A stretch of 64,000 nt of DNA from Cricetomys ansorgei (lineage: Eukaryota; Chordata; Mammalia; Rodentia; Nesomyidae), in assembly GCA_026225945.1 (NCBI GenBank), contig JAMJFZ010000597.1:1227501-1291500 (forward strand), read 5' to 3'. The translations under genes were made by a program, and so were the position numbers. A model generated the notes under the pieces. That model did not search any database. It saw nothing but the letters and a program-made list of their open reading frames with translations, and was not told the DNA's origin. Shown here piece after piece: positions 36,040-47,745 of the stretch. Numbering within the stretch: the stretch's first letter is position 1; each line of letters starts with the position of its first letter.

Positions 36040-36720
36040 GTTTAATTAGTTTTCTAATCAGGAAAATTAATAGAATTTTCCTTATTGCCCTGAAAATTTA
36101 AGTAAAATAAAATACAAATCAGTTCATTATAGAAGAGTCACTGTGTGAATTTCTTCATTCGTAATTTATACAACCCGGATGGATTTTCCTTTCAGTGACA
36201 GTAAGAACGTTTCTACTTGAGAGTCTCTGCTGTATCACTGTTCCGTTTACTGTTGTGTAAAACTTTATTGGAAAGCTCAAGACATTACACGCTTTGGGAA
36301 AATCTTTGATCAGTTTAACCATAATCGCTCTGTGATAACCATTCTCTGTTCCTTTGTAGACGTTTTGGAATTTTAAAGGTAGCCTTGATATTCACATTAT
36401 TCACCAATAATATTAAGCTTTCTTCATTAAGTTTTCCTCTTGCTTCGCAATGAGCTGATAGTGAACACTCATGAAAAAAAGTGAGCGTATAACCTGGTCT
36501 CCTTGCTTCTGGCACATAGCTTTCCTCGCTATACTTCATTCACACTATCCCACCTGGTCTCACAATTGTCAGAGTGATCTTTCTACATGATTTAGATGAG
36601 TATATTATTTCATTGCCTTAATATTCAGGTAAGTTTTTTTTTCATCTACAAAATAAAATCCAAATTTCTTGGCATGGAATAAAAATCTAAAAATGTTAAA
36701 TATCCAACACGAACCGCATC
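36040..36720. other. CpG-retaining unique segment, possible regulatory element
   Basis: Between 36155 and 36540 I count 10 CpG dinucleotides in about 385 bp of roughly 40% GC, well above the sparse CpG level of neighbouring DNA. At 36047-36080 three homeodomain-like cores (TAATTAG, TAATCA, TTAATAG) lie within 35 bp. It resembles no repeat I know and lies about 1.3-2 kb upstream of OR10A copy 2. A minus-strand AATAAA-type signal lies near 36268. Enhancer, promoter or young insertion are all possible. Confidence 0.25.
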
Positions 36721-36789
36721 ATTTTTTCTTTTTACTGTATAAATTTTGGGTTGTTGGGTTTTTTATTAGTTTATTTGTTTTGCTTTATT

Positions 36790-36903
36790 TTTGAGACAAG
36801 CCTTACTCTCCAGCCCAGGCTAGCCTGGAACTCTCGTGAGTTCCAAATTCATGGCCTCACCTGCTTGACCTCTCAAATACTGGGATTACAGACATGACCA
36901 ACT
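36790..36903 (-). mobile_element. B1/PB1-type SINE
   Basis: Reversed 7SL-like SINE: TTTGAGACAAGCC, CCCAGGCTAGCCTGGAACTC, CAAATACTGGGATTACAGACATG. Confidence 0.8.
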
Positions 36904-37384
36904 ACACCCAGAATCTAAATTTCTGTTTTTCATTGCTTTTAATGTTTTTCATTTTGATTTTTTTTTCTTATGGTGATTCCTTAGCCATGTCTCATTCAGT
37001 AAATTTCATTTTCCAACTTTATTTCATCATTTTTCCTGTAGAGTTCAATATTCTAGGTTACAACAATGATGCTAAAAGAAGAGCTTGTTGGTGATCAACA
37101 AAGATAGAGCCACATAATACATCTAGGATCCAGTTAGGTTTAAGGAGCCTCTTGACCATGCTGGTGTTAATATGGGTTCCCTTCATTATTTTTCCCTATG
37201 TTTATTGCTATTTTTTTTCAGACATTCCATTAGTTCTCTGAACAATCAAGGAACAACTTCGCAGATAAAAGTAGAACAGTTCTGTAAAATATGATTTACT
37301 AAAATCAGAATGTATTTGCCATTCAACAGATATGTTTTAGATTAAAATCCTGCTACATTACAGAAATAGTAAGGCATACATTTA

Positions 37385-37478
37385 TTTACAGTACAAAGGA
37401 GGTGGAAGCAGAGGCAGGAAGATTATGATTTCAAGGCTAACCAGAACTATATAGTGAAACACTCTTGGAAAAAAAATC
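37385..37478 (+). mobile_element. B1-type SINE fragment
   Basis: GGAGGTGGAAGCAGAGGCAGG, TTTCAAGGCTAACCAGAACTATATAGTG and a terminal A run; head missing. Confidence 0.65.
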
Positions 37479-37961
37479 TATCCTTTCCTGTTTTTCCACC
37501 ATTACACCGAAGTCACTGTGATCACACAGAAATAGAAATTTCAGAGGGAGAAGGTGAATAAACTGTTCTTAATAAATGTTGCTGATCACCTCTCAAAGTG
37601 AAGGTTCATGAAAATTAGAAAAATCATTGGTTGGCCTATCTACTATTACAACTGTATTTCTAGAGTGTTATTAAACTCCTACCCTGTGTTCTTTACTGAA
37701 ATTATGAACATTGGATATATTCCTCAAAAGGTTTGGTGTATTCATAACCATCAATACTCCAAAAATGTATCCTTCAATGTGCTTATATAGACTCACAGAT
37801 CTGCCTATGCTTGGCCTTTCTAGATATTGATGTACAAACTGGGAAAAATCAACTTCAGAAGTTCACTCAGGTATGTCTCAGCTTAAGCACTAGAAATTTT
37901 TCCTCTTCCAAAGATTCTGACTTTGACTCAGTCCCTGAAGCTAATCATGAATCTAAAAAAA
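37479..37961. other. Proximal upstream region of OR10A copy 2
   Basis: No similarity to the region upstream of copy 1 beyond the last 69 bp. Possible splice acceptors such as the TTCCTCTTCCAAAG run near 37914 cannot be confirmed. Confidence 0.35.
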
Positions 37962-38030
37962 ATCCAGAATCTATTTTGTGCAAGCAGGAATCTATTTCCA
38001 TGAGCACACAGGAGGTGTATGCCCATGTCC
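37962..38030. other. 5' flank shared with OR10A copy 1
   Basis: Counterpart of 18781-18849; both begin at ATCCAGAATC and run ungapped to the ATG. Confidence 0.8.
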
Positions 38031-38984
38031 ATGGCTACAGGAAACTGGACAAGAGTAACTGAGTTTGTCCTCGTGAGCTTTACTTCCCTGGCAACTGAAA
38101 TACAGGTCTTGCTCTTCCTGGCATTTCTAGCCATCTACTTGGTCACTCTGCTGGGAAACAGCCTCATCATTCTGGTGACCTTGGTTGATCCCATGCTGCA
38201 AAGCCCCATGTACTTCTTTCTCAGGAACTTGTCTTTCTTAGAGATTGGCTTCAACCTGGTCATTGTGCCCAAAATGTTGGGGACCCTGATTGCCCAGGAC
38301 ACAAGCATCTCCTTCCTTGGCTGTGCCACTCAGATGTATTTCTTCTTCTTCTTTGGAGTGTCTGAATGCTTCCTCCTGGCCACCATGGCATATGACCGCT
38401 ATGTAGCCATCTGCAGTCCCTTGCATTACCCGGTCATCATGAACCAAGAGACCCGTGCCAAACTGGCTGCTGCCTCCTGGTTTCCAGGATTCCCTGTAGC
38501 CACTGTGCAGACCATGTGGCTCTTCAGTTTTCCATTCTGCGCCACCAACAAGGTGAACCACTTTTTCTGTGACAGCCCCCCTGTGCTGAGGCTGGTCTGT
38601 GCAGACACAGCGCGGTTTGAGGTCTTCGCCATTGTGGGCACCATTCTGGTTGTCATGATACCCTGCCTGCTGATCCTGTGTTCCTACACTCGCATTGCTG
38701 CTTCTATCCTCAAGATTCCATCAGCCAAAGGGAAGAACAAAGCCTTCTCCACCTGCTCCTCACATCTCCTTGTTGTCTCTCTTTTCTATGTGTCTTTAAG
38801 CCTCACTTACTTTAGGCCTAAATCAAATAATTCCCCTGAAAGCAAGAAATTGTTATCATTGTCCTACACTGTTGTGACCCCTCTGTTGAACCCCATCATC
38901 TATAGCCTGAGAAATAATGAGGTAAAGAATGCTCTTACCCGGACCTTCCACAAGGCTCTGGTCCTCAGAAATTTTATTCTATAG
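38031..38984 (+). CDS. Or10a2: Olfactory receptor, family 10 subfamily A, copy 2 (OR10A2 position)
   Basis: Odorant-sensing class A GPCR, 317 aa from the ATG at 38031 (MATGNWT); upstream in-frame ATGs at 38019 and 38025 would add four or two residues. All OR motifs are present: N5 glycosylation site, PMYFFL at 59-64, [10 protein letters not shown] at 119-128, KAFSTCSSH at 237-245, and PLLNPIIYSLRN at 284-295, where Leu replaces the usual Met. It differs from copy 1 at 16 residues: K8R, S18T, P21A, D26V, A111S, G140E, T146A, T162M, Q195R, Y199F, S256L, M285L, S303T, A311V, H315F and K317L. Nucleotide identity is about 97% by hand count and highest in the middle. Near identity stops shortly outside the coding exon, which suggests gene conversion with copy 1. 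Assignment to OR10A2 rests on position and on Leu256, which I recall in human OR10A2. Confidence 0.95.
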   Translation: MATGNWTRVTEFVLVSFTSLATEIQVLLFLAFLAIYLVTLLGNSLIILVTLVDPMLQSPMYFFLRNLSFLEIGFNLVIVPKMLGTLIAQDTSISFLGCATQMYFFFFFGVSECFLLATMAYDRYVAICSPLHYPVIMNQETRAKLAAASWFPGFPVATVQTMWLFSFPFCATNKVNHFFCDSPPVLRLVCADTARFEVFAIVGTILVVMIPCLLILCSYTRIAASILKIPSAKGKNKAFSTCSSHLLVVSLFYVSLSLTYFRPKSNNSPESKKLLSLSYTVVTPLLNPIIYSLRNNEVKNALTRTFHKALVLRNFIL

Positions 38985-39210
38985 ATGTTAAAAGGTAAGA
39001 TTAATATTTGTTGAATGGAGAGCATATACTTGTGATTCATATCTTCTACTTATTGATCTCTATTATGATGAATTCCAGTTGCTAATATGGCTTTTGGAAC
39101 TCTCAATAAAAGGAGAAAAATTACAAATGTAGTTTAGACCTATTATTGCCTTCTATACAAATTTTTTTCTCTGCCTGCCAATTACATAGTTACAAAAGTG
39201 TATCCTTATT
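38985..39210. other. 3' flank of OR10A copy 2
   Basis: Not similar to the 3' flank of copy 1, so the high-identity tract stops at or before the stop codon. Confidence 0.6.
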
Positions 39211-39799
39211 TTTCTTCTTTAGTTTCTATTAGTAATCATAAACTTGACTCTGAAATCCTCCTAGAGAGAACTGTAGCATGGTGATCTGTGAGTATTGTAA
39301 ACAGATTGGGGGGGGGGCTCTCTTGAGTTTAGAAAGAATGTCCTGTCTTGCCATTGCTATACTCCAAGCACTCCATATTCCCAAAATGTCCAGATTTTTC
39401 ACCTTCCCAAGAGCACATGCTTGCTATCCACCCACTCCATCTTGACAGAAAGGATGAAACTTAGAACCATTCGTGTTTGGTCTAGCATTTGCCATGGACA
39501 AAATAACAAGGCCTATATGCTTCCAGGTGAAGTTCTTTCTCATCCTCTAATTTCTCCCTGTGGATGGACTTGCTGCCAGTACCATTATGGCTTGTGAAGT
39601 CATCAACCTGACACATGAATCTTGCAACAATTTTGTGAAAAGAGGAACCTTTATAACCAAGTCCTTCCACTACAGTGCTCAGAGTATGGGAGCTTTCTGC
39701 TAGAACTTTGCCTACAAACATCTCAAAGGAGATGCAATCCAGGGGCTCAACATCAACCACAATATAAAGAACACTGGGGTTCATCAAAGCTGATAGCAA
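39211..39799 (-). pseudogene. Processed pseudogene of cyclophilin A (PPIA)
   Basis: The minus strand encodes a recognisable, intronless cyclophilin A (peptidyl-prolyl isomerase) copy. From 39799 it reads close to the PPIA N-terminus, with MNPSVLYIVVDVEPL, GYKGSSFHKI, FMCQ and DFTSHNGTG at the expected spacing. The first frame ends after about 105 codons because of frameshifts and a stop. Homology continues below 39482 through segments matching the MANAGPNTNG, DGKHV and GKVK parts of PPIA, then a piece of the PPIA 3' UTR to about 39211. Catalytic residues are not preserved as a set, and the product would be truncated. No introns and an included 3' UTR point to L1-mediated retrocopying. It lies between Or10a2 and Or10a4 with no functional link to them. 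Confidence 0.9.
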
Positions 39800-41729
39800 T
39801 GGCTACAGAGGACAGCAGCATCTTTAAAGCCTTTGTATTTCTTTACTTACTGGCTCTGTGGGCATTTCAACAGTTCTGCACCAAGGTTTACAAGATTCTT
39901 TTATTCCTGTGTAACACACAGTTTGAACATTATAAAACCACTAGTAATTTTGACATGGGATCCTATGTAGAAAAAGAGGGGGAAACCCCATCCTGAATCA
40001 TCTTGCCATTTCCTCTTCTTCTGTGTAATTTGGACTCTCTGTTTGTCAAATTTAAAAGTCTTGATCTCTCCCCCAGCATCAGTCTCCTCATTGCTATTCA
40101 TGCCCTTGAGGCAATGTCAGTTCTTTTAAGCTAGCCAGGATGCAGTAGCTCTGTAACCCTCACAGTCCCGCCTGCATAACCTCAGTCATCATTTCCTTCC
40201 CACTAAATCCTCCCAGGAGAATGTCCTGAGATTCTGTGAGCACTCCACCTCACATGTAAGTTCTTATGCTTTGTTGAAGTGGATCATAAGCATCATGCTA
40301 CTTTCATGAAAGCATGAATTTCAGCCTCAGTGATACTAACAGATCTTCTTTAAACCCAAGAATTCTTTCATGACCTCATGACATTGCATTTTATAGGTGT
40401 GTAATTTCTTTATTTAATCATTTACTGTTAGAAATCATGATGTCAATATTATCCTTTTGCATATGTCTTTTAACATTTCTAATGGTATGTATTACAGATG
40501 CAAACCTAGAAATTGAATTTCTAGGGCAAAAGATAAATACAAGCATAACATTACATAACAGAAAATCAAACCATTTAATCTTCCACCACCAACTTTTGAG
40601 TATGCTTGTCTTCTTGAGACTTTATCAATATTTGTTATGAAACATTAAATGTTTATTATTTTATTTATAAAATAAACTCAAGAATTTTTAATTTAAATGA
40701 GATAAATCTTGAAGAATGAGGAAAATGGATAAGTATGTGAGAGAAAAGGTATGCATTTCATCTAACCTCTGAATACATACTTCCAAAAATTGACATGGGT
40801 AATGTCTTGGTATTCCATTTTTCCCTGGAAAGGTTGTCACCATTAGTTTGGCCAAATCCATCCAGTCTTTCAAGGACCTGCTGTAATTTCTCATGCAGCA
40901 TGCCTTACTTCTCTGTGCTTCCATTCCAACTTTATCACTAATTTCAATTTTATCAATATTTTTGTGTAATTTTCATTACAAATTTTTCTTCTCTGAAAGT
41001 ACCTGTAAGTCTTTGAAAACTAAAACTTCACAAGTGTTTCTGATTAGGTTCGCCAAAAGCCTTATATTCCAAAGAACTACACTAAAAACATTAGGAGATT
41101 TTGGATAGAGTTAGAGTCAGATAAAATACATACAACTTCAAATCCAGAGTATTGCCATAAATAACAGTTGGTACCTGTATACACAATATAGCCTGCCAAG
41201 ACAGGCAAGGGAGTGAGGCTGGAAGTTTCCACAGTAGGTATTTAACATGCACAACAAGTAAAGTGAAAATTTCAATGATATTACTAAAACAACACTCGGT
41301 GCTGAGGCAAGTGGACGTGATAGTTTACTAATGAAGCATCCTACAGATGATCATGGGAGACAATACCATATGCCAGAAACCAAAAAAAAAAAAAAAAAAA
41401 AACACATCATCAATCAATCTAGGGCTCTCCCTAGCTATGGATGAAATCTTAGGTATAGGCACAATTTTAAAGGTCTATACAAAGAATTGCCATGAAGACT
41501 CATAATGCAAGTGTTACATGATCATTAACTCAATGTTAAACATATCATTTCTTCATTTGTGTTCCCCTTGCCCAAGAAAAACATTAGTTTATAAAAAGTG
41601 TGTTTCATTTTGTGTTTGGAGATGGTACATTCACCTATACATGCAGGTATATGCATGTAGATGAGAGAAGCCATCACTGAGTATCTTCCTCTATAACTCT
41701 CTCCCTTGTTCTCTGACACAGTATGTCTC
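39800..41729. other. Intergenic; possible old L1 relic and a poly(A) tract
   Basis: 40400-40620 weakly resembles a reversed old L1 end (TTGAATTTCTAGGGCAAAAG). A run of about 18 A lies at 41384-41401. Nothing else supported. Confidence 0.35.
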
Positions 41730-41928
41730 ATTGAACCAGAAGCAGGATTTGGGGCAGGCTGGCTGGCTATTAAGCTCCAAGTATCTGCCTGACTTTAACT
41801 CACAGTGCTGGGAGTACAGGCACATTCAGCCATGTCTGGCTTTTTATACGAGTGCTGGGGATTTGAACTCAGATCCTCAGATACAGGCAGAGAGTGAACC
41901 ACCTCCCCTGTCCCTGATTCCTGTAGTA
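41730..41928 (-). mobile_element. B4-type SINE
   Basis: Reversed B1-like part with GGGGCAGGCTGGCTGG and CAGTGCTGGGAGTACAGGC, followed by GAGTGCTGGGGATTTGAACTCAG and ACCACCTCCCCTGTCCC as the reversed tRNA/ID-like head. Confidence 0.7.
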
Positions 41929-42689
41929 TAAAAAGATTAATAAATTAATGGGATAGCCCAGCTTTAAAAATGACGCTGGCTTGAAGTGATATAAGAATGA
42001 ATTAGTTGGAAATATTTTTTGAAGAAGAATTGATGGGAAATGATGATAGATGGCAGGTGGGGATGGGCAGGTGTGCTGCCCAAAGAGGAAGGATGATTCT
42101 GGAGAAAGACCAGTTCTGGTCTTTACCTAAGAACCAATACTTAGGTATCCTGAAAGGCTAGAAAAGACACACGAACTATGTAAAAGGATGGGGCTTTTAA
42201 GTGTTTCCTTGCCTGTTAAGAACATCTACCTTAAAACCAACAGGAATTCTGGGGCTTGGGGCACAGTGATGACCATTACACATCCTGTTCTCTCAGAATT
42301 GGTTCTAGAGTCAGAAAGTCAAGACAATTTGATTATTAAAGCAATAGTAGAGTAGGACCAGGACAGTGGAGAGTAGAGAAAGTGCAGCAAAGCTTCGATT
42401 TCATGTGAAATCCTGGCACCAGCATGATCCTGCAGGGAACTACAAAGCATAAGCAAATCTTTCAGTTTGCCCTAGATCGTGTCATAGGAAGTGGGTGTTG
42501 TACTCACTTCCCATCTATGAACTAAAGAAGAGAGGGATAGTAGGCTCCAGTCACCTCAGTCTCAGAGACGTTTCTTAGGACCCAAAGATATTCTTCTAAG
42601 TGTTCCAGAAAATCTAAAGTGGAGTTTGTACCAAGTTTATGGGTGTGGTACATTGCCATATTATTAATATACTTGATTTTTTTAAATAA
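41929..42689. other. Intergenic, nothing recognised
   Basis: No supported feature. Confidence 0.35.
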
Positions 42690-43185
42690 AGCTTCTAGAA
42701 TCTGGGGAAGGGTTCATGTAGTCTGTAAAACTGGCACAGATAAAGGATATAAGAGCTAGACAATGGAGTGAAATGCTGTAAAATCTGTCTTTTGGATGTG
42801 GCAAGGTTATTGCACTATTGAACTCACAGCAGCTATGATTACCTGCAGAGGACCTGCACAAGGACAAGCCAGCCAAAATTCCAGCATGGGCAGGGAACTC
42901 CCACTCCAGGCCCTACCCCTTAATGAAGCTGTATTGGCTGCTTGTAGCTGCTGGGAGAAGGGACATTCTTTTTTGAAAGTGCTTCCACTATGCTCCAGGG
43001 GATGGCCCACACACATTTAGGCAGCACTGACTGGATTTTTTGATTGGTTATCAAAAATATGAAGCTGGAAAAGGAACATGTCGTAGGGCTCATGGGAGTG
43101 TTGGGGGAGAAAAATGGGTGTGTGTGTGTGTGATCATATTTCATTGTATTCATATATGGAATTCTCCAGAACACAGGAATATTGG
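42690..43185 (+). mobile_element. L1 3' UTR fragment
   Basis: Landmarks in order: GAACTCACAGCAGCTATGATTACC, AAGCCAGCCAAAATTCCAGC, CCAGGGGATGGCCCACACACAT, a GT run at 43113-43131, and ATCATATTTCATTGTATTC before the 3' end. Confidence 0.85.
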
Positions 43186-44294
43186 TCCAAGAGGATTGAA
43201 GGGGAAGTGTACTAGTTGTGCTTTCTACCATCATCCATTCAGGAATCTCCATCATCTGTGGCTTTGAGATGAGAAAAAACCCACAAAGCCTTTAATCAAA
43301 ACAAAAATCCTTTTAAAAAGCATAATGATCACTGAGATTTTAAATCCAGAACACTGGATGAGGCAATTGCTCCAATGTGAGTTTTCTAGGAATCCTTCCA
43401 CAATGAATTTCAACTAACCATTAATATTCAAACTCATCTTTCAACAACAGCATTTTTCAACAGCAATAATAAAGCCTAACACATAAGAAGAAATAAGCAT
43501 TTACCTTACTTGGTCAATTATTCTTACGATGTGTTTATTTCCATAATGGACTCAGAAACATACAAACACTTACACAGGGCAGTGATAGTGATGTTTCCTC
43601 ATCTCCCACTCAGACACAGTGCTCTATGTGATGGGTGTGACTGAGACAATACACAGACTCTCGACTTCTTAAAGGGGTTTTTCTTGCCCATTCACAAGTA
43701 TGTCTTCAGCTTATTCACAAGGATCTATTAAATTTTCCCATCATTCCCTCATGCTCGTAGTTTATTTCTAGAGAAGAAAAATGCCAGGGCTATTTTTGTT
43801 GCTATGTCATTTTCTCCTACCTACCTGTTCATGACAGTTCAATTTCATTTTTTATATGATCCCCTTCTGTTTACTTTCCCTTCTAAACTTTGTATCTCAT
43901 TAAGTGGAGGCCATTTACTATTAAATACCTAGGGCCGTTATGTGATAAGCATCTAATAAATACTTTATGATGAAATACATTCAAAGTGGATCTTACACAT
44001 TCCTTCTTTGGTTATGAGGACCTGTGTTATGATTGGTCCTCTTGCAGATTCTAGAGTGAGGTTGGTGTTGAGAAAGAGAATGAGAGATAGAATGACAGAG
44101 AGAAGTAGGGTAGCCACAACTATGTTCCCATTATCATTGGTTGTAGGCACCATGCTTGATATCAAGCAAACAATAATGAAGAAGTCAGTTATGGTTAACG
44201 CTTCCAGTGAGAAACTTATAATCGAACATCTTTCAGAAGCATTTTCAGAAAAGTTCTTATTACTCATAGGATTCTATCCCAAAGCACTGGTTTT
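43186..44294. other. Intergenic, nothing certain
   Basis: A minus-strand 100-codon frame at 43965-44267 encodes a partly hydrophobic peptide, but no family is recognised and there is no supporting context. Confidence 0.35.
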
Positions 44295-44830
44295 GCTTTA
44301 CTTCTTCAAAAATTTTTATTAGAAAATTTTTTCATACACTTTATTCTGATCATATTATAATCACTTCAACTCCTCCCAGAGAGTCCACACACATGCCTCT
44401 CTCTAAAAAAAGATAATCAGAATAGATAAACAAAGAAAAAGAAAATCAGTAAGACAAAAGGTGGCTAAATAAAACAAAAAGTGCACAAAAATGGAGTATG
44501 TTTTGTGTTGGCCAACTACTGCTGGGCAAGGGGCTTGCCCTGGAGTGTGGTTGGAATATCCATACTCCAGTAGGACTGAATCCTTTGTGGGAAACTGATT
44601 TTCCTTTTCCCAGCAGGTATGAATTGCTAGTAATTTCTTGGTTATGGGTAAAAAATGGATTTCACCTTACTTTATCAACTTCAATTATTGTTCTAGAAGA
44701 GTTAGAATTTGAGATTCTTAGTCATGCTTTCCCTTCTTCATCTTTCTTAAGGTTACTAACGTCTCCGACTGGTTATACCTGTCGTTCATATTCTGCACCT
44801 GGGTTACACAGTGAATAATGGATTCTAGTC
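44295..44830 (-). mobile_element. L1 3' UTR fragment
   Basis: Reversed L1 3' UTR: TTTTTATTAGAAAATTTTTTCATAC, CTGATCATATTATAATCAC, GTGTTGGCCAACTACTGCTGGGC, TGCCCTGGAGTGTGGTTGG, CCCAGCAGGTATGAATTGC. The far end is uncertain. Confidence 0.75.
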
Positions 44831-46199
44831 CTCATGCTTGAAGACTCTTCCTCAGTCAAGGCCAAACCACCCATACAAGTCTCAAAAGTGAGGCAATATA
44901 AATGATACTGGCATGCACTTCTAATCTCTCTACCCTATAAACTTTGAAGGTAGATAGACTACTGAGCTTTGACTCTTTCCTTGTAGCTTTCCAACTGCAG
45001 GGAAAGTTGCTGCTGAAATAAAAACCTATGTTCAATATAGGATCATAGGTTCTTTGTGAAGTTTTGCAATTGAGAGAATTGCCCAAAACTCATACCTGTT
45101 GGCATCACCTGAGGAAAAGAAAGCATTGAGGGAAATCATGTGCCCTTGGTAAACAGCAGGGAATGAAATAGTCTTGAGACCGAGGCTGGAATCCTCTAGA
45201 GTAGCAGGCAGAGGCCCAGTGCAGAGTATCTCTGGAGTGATGAGCACTGCACAGCTCAGAAGCTGTTTACAAAGACTGACCCAGCCACTATACAAGCTTT
45301 ACCTGGGGTGGCTGGTACAGCCCTGAAACAAAGCAACTTGGAGAACTTGACAATGACACAACCCAGAGTCCACCAGCAAATCAGATGGAGACGAACCTAG
45401 CCCAGAGTTTCTCTGGACTGACTGACTCAAAACAAACTACTGTTTATCAAAAATGACTGGGACAGTCAGCATCATAATTTAGGGCTCTACTGGTGTCACT
45501 CATTCCCAAGAAGCCTGAACTACTCCATAGTAATTGTCACAGAGGACAGCTTTCCAAAAATGTACATAGACATGTCATACAAAGGAGGTAAGTAAAGGGT
45601 GAGGGGTTGTGGCATAGACTTGCAACCTGTTGTAAAGAGGGTGGGTCACCACCAAAAATGTGTCGTCTTTGACAAATTTCTAAGAGGCAGGAAGAGAGAT
45701 CAGCGTTGCATGCAAAGCACGTGGATTTTATAGAACTTGACAAAGGATGGCTCCTGAAAATTAGTGCGAAACAATAGGGACATATATGATGTGCTTTAAA
45801 ATGTTCAGTGTGTGTTTTCATACAAATTATCTCACTTGGCCGTTCGCCAGCACCCAGTCAGGTAAGGGAGACATTCGGTAGAATGTCAGTCTCACAGAGC
45901 ATAAAACCAAAGCTCAGAAGTCATGTCAGTGTCTAGTTTTATGGCAGTTCAGAAAGTTATCTAACCTTCAGAACTTCGATCTGAACCTACAACAACAGAG
46001 TCCTTCCTGATAAAACTATGTGAAATGAAATCGGCATTTATGTGGTAATTTTGCTAAACATTTTTAAGTATTTATCTAGTTCTTCCATATTTAACAAAAC
46101 ACAAAATCTAGTCCTAAAAGGGGACACTGTAAACAGATAGATATCACTGTCCAAGCCACCAACCTCAACTAAGTTACTTTCACTTCCTGTTACAGCACT
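44831..46199. other. Intergenic, nothing recognised
   Basis: Unique-looking DNA with somewhat higher GC; open frames at 44856-45295 and 45537-45821 have no recognisable domains. Confidence 0.4.
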
Positions 46200-46269
46200 A
46201 GGTCTCTGTCTGTCTTTCTCTGCCCTCTGTCTCTGTCTGTCCATCTCTGCCTGTTTCAGTCTATCTATC

Positions 46270-46316
<47 letters not shown>

Positions 46317-46360
46317 CATCTATCTATCTACCTCTATCTCTCCCTCTCTCTGGTGAATGC
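46200..46360. repeat. (TCTG)n/(TCTA)n microsatellite
   Basis: TCTG-rich start, then a nearly pure (TCTA)n core at about 46262-46330, then TCTC-rich end. Confidence 0.95.
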
Positions 46361-47179
46361 ACAACCACAATTAACAAAAGCTCTGCACTCATTGTTCAAC
46401 ACCTGAAAGAAAACTATCTGGGAGAACTACAGGAAGGCCTACAGGATCTAAAACAGAAGCAAAAGATGACAGGTATGAAAGAAAAAGACCGAAGAATAGC
46501 TCAAAAGAAGGAAATATAAGGGGGAAGGTTGGCAAAGGAGTAGGTCAGTTGAAGGAAACTACATCAGACAACTGTGGAGAGGGAGGCAGGTGAAAAGCCC
46601 TAGATCAGGTTTTCTCTGTGTGTCCCTTGCAATCCCGAGGTTTTAGGAAGATGCTCCCAGAGGCATTCCAGAGAACAGGAGAAAAAGCAAAGCTGTGTAA
46701 AGATAGCTCTAAGACCTTATCTCTCATTACACCTAAATCCTCATTCAACTTCAGCCCTGCCATTTCTTGTCAATATTTAAACAGGGGTCTACCCCTGCTT
46801 GAAAGTCAGAGAGCCACAGCTAGTGGTGTGTGTGTGTACGTGTGTATGTGTGTGTGTGTAAGTTCTCTCAACTTTTTTAGTATTCGTTTTTAATAACTGT
46901 TTCCTTTCTACCCCCTTGTCAATTGTTTTCCAGTATCTGACTGATGTTATATTGCTATGTGTCCTTAGAAAATTTTCAAAAAAAACTGTGCTTACTTATA
47001 GTGTTTCAAATTGTCGCTGGTCATAGCTACACTTCATTGGATTATTTTAAAATTTTCAATACTGTTTTACCAGAAGACTCAATGAATCTTTAATAAAGCT
47101 GTAAAAACTACAGTGAGCACTTTGTAAATGTTCTGTTACTATGTAAAAAAAAAATATCAGAAAAGTTCTCTCTTTGTTG
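46361..47179. other. Intergenic with short (GT)n
   Basis: GT-rich run at about 46828-46860. Nothing else supported. Confidence 0.4.
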
Positions 47180-47520
47180 TTGCTGTTTTTACTGTTTTTC
47201 TTTTATTGAAAATAGATATTTTCTCACATAGTATATCCTGATTATGACTTCCTCTCCCTCTACCCCACCAAGTTTCTCCCCACTGGCTCTCCCATCTGAA
47301 TTCACTACCTTTCTGGCTCTCATTAGAAAACAAATAGGCTTCTAAGGGATAATAATAAAATATAATATAAAAGATAAAACAAAAACTGGCACATTGGAAT
47401 AGGACAAAACAAATAAACAGAAGAAAAAGAGATCAATAAAATGTTTAAGGAATAGATAAGGATACAGAGACCCACAGAGAGAAACTCGGGTTGAGGGCTT
47501 TTAAACAAGAAAAAACGTTA
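47180..47520 (-). mobile_element. L1 3' UTR fragment
   Basis: Reversed L1 3' end: TTTTATTGAAAATAGATATTTTC, CCCCACTGGCTCTCCC, CTCTCATTAGAAAACAAATAGGC, then A-rich ACAAAACAAATAAACAG. Confidence 0.75.
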
Positions 47521-47596
47521 AATATTCCCTTCCTTGTATTTCTCTGTGCCTCTGTCCTTTCACTGCCCAGTCTGTAAAGGACTCCAGTGTTTTCTC

Positions 47597-47745
47597 TTTT
47601 TTTCAGATACAGGGCTTCTCTGTTGTAACTCTGGCTGTCCTGAAACTCACTCTGTAGACCAGGCTGGCCTTGAACTCACAGAGATCCTCCTGCTTCTGCC
47701 TCTCAAGTGCTGAGATTAGAGGTGTGCACCACCACCACCAGACTT
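47597..47745 (-). mobile_element. B1-type SINE, variant form
   Basis: Reversed B1 with CTCTGTTGTAACTCTGGCTG, ACTCTGTAGACCAGGCTGGCC, AACTCACAGAGATCCTCC and AAGTGCTGAGATTAGAGG. The TTACAAC variant on the element strand is shared with the copy at 62006. Confidence 0.9.

Noticed and set aside
39622..39996. Plus-strand 124-codon frame
   Set aside because: Largely antisense to the PPIA pseudogene.
43965..44267. Minus-strand 100-codon hydrophobic frame
   Set aside because: Could be membrane-spanning, but no family is recognised and there is no paralog, splice or promoter evidence.
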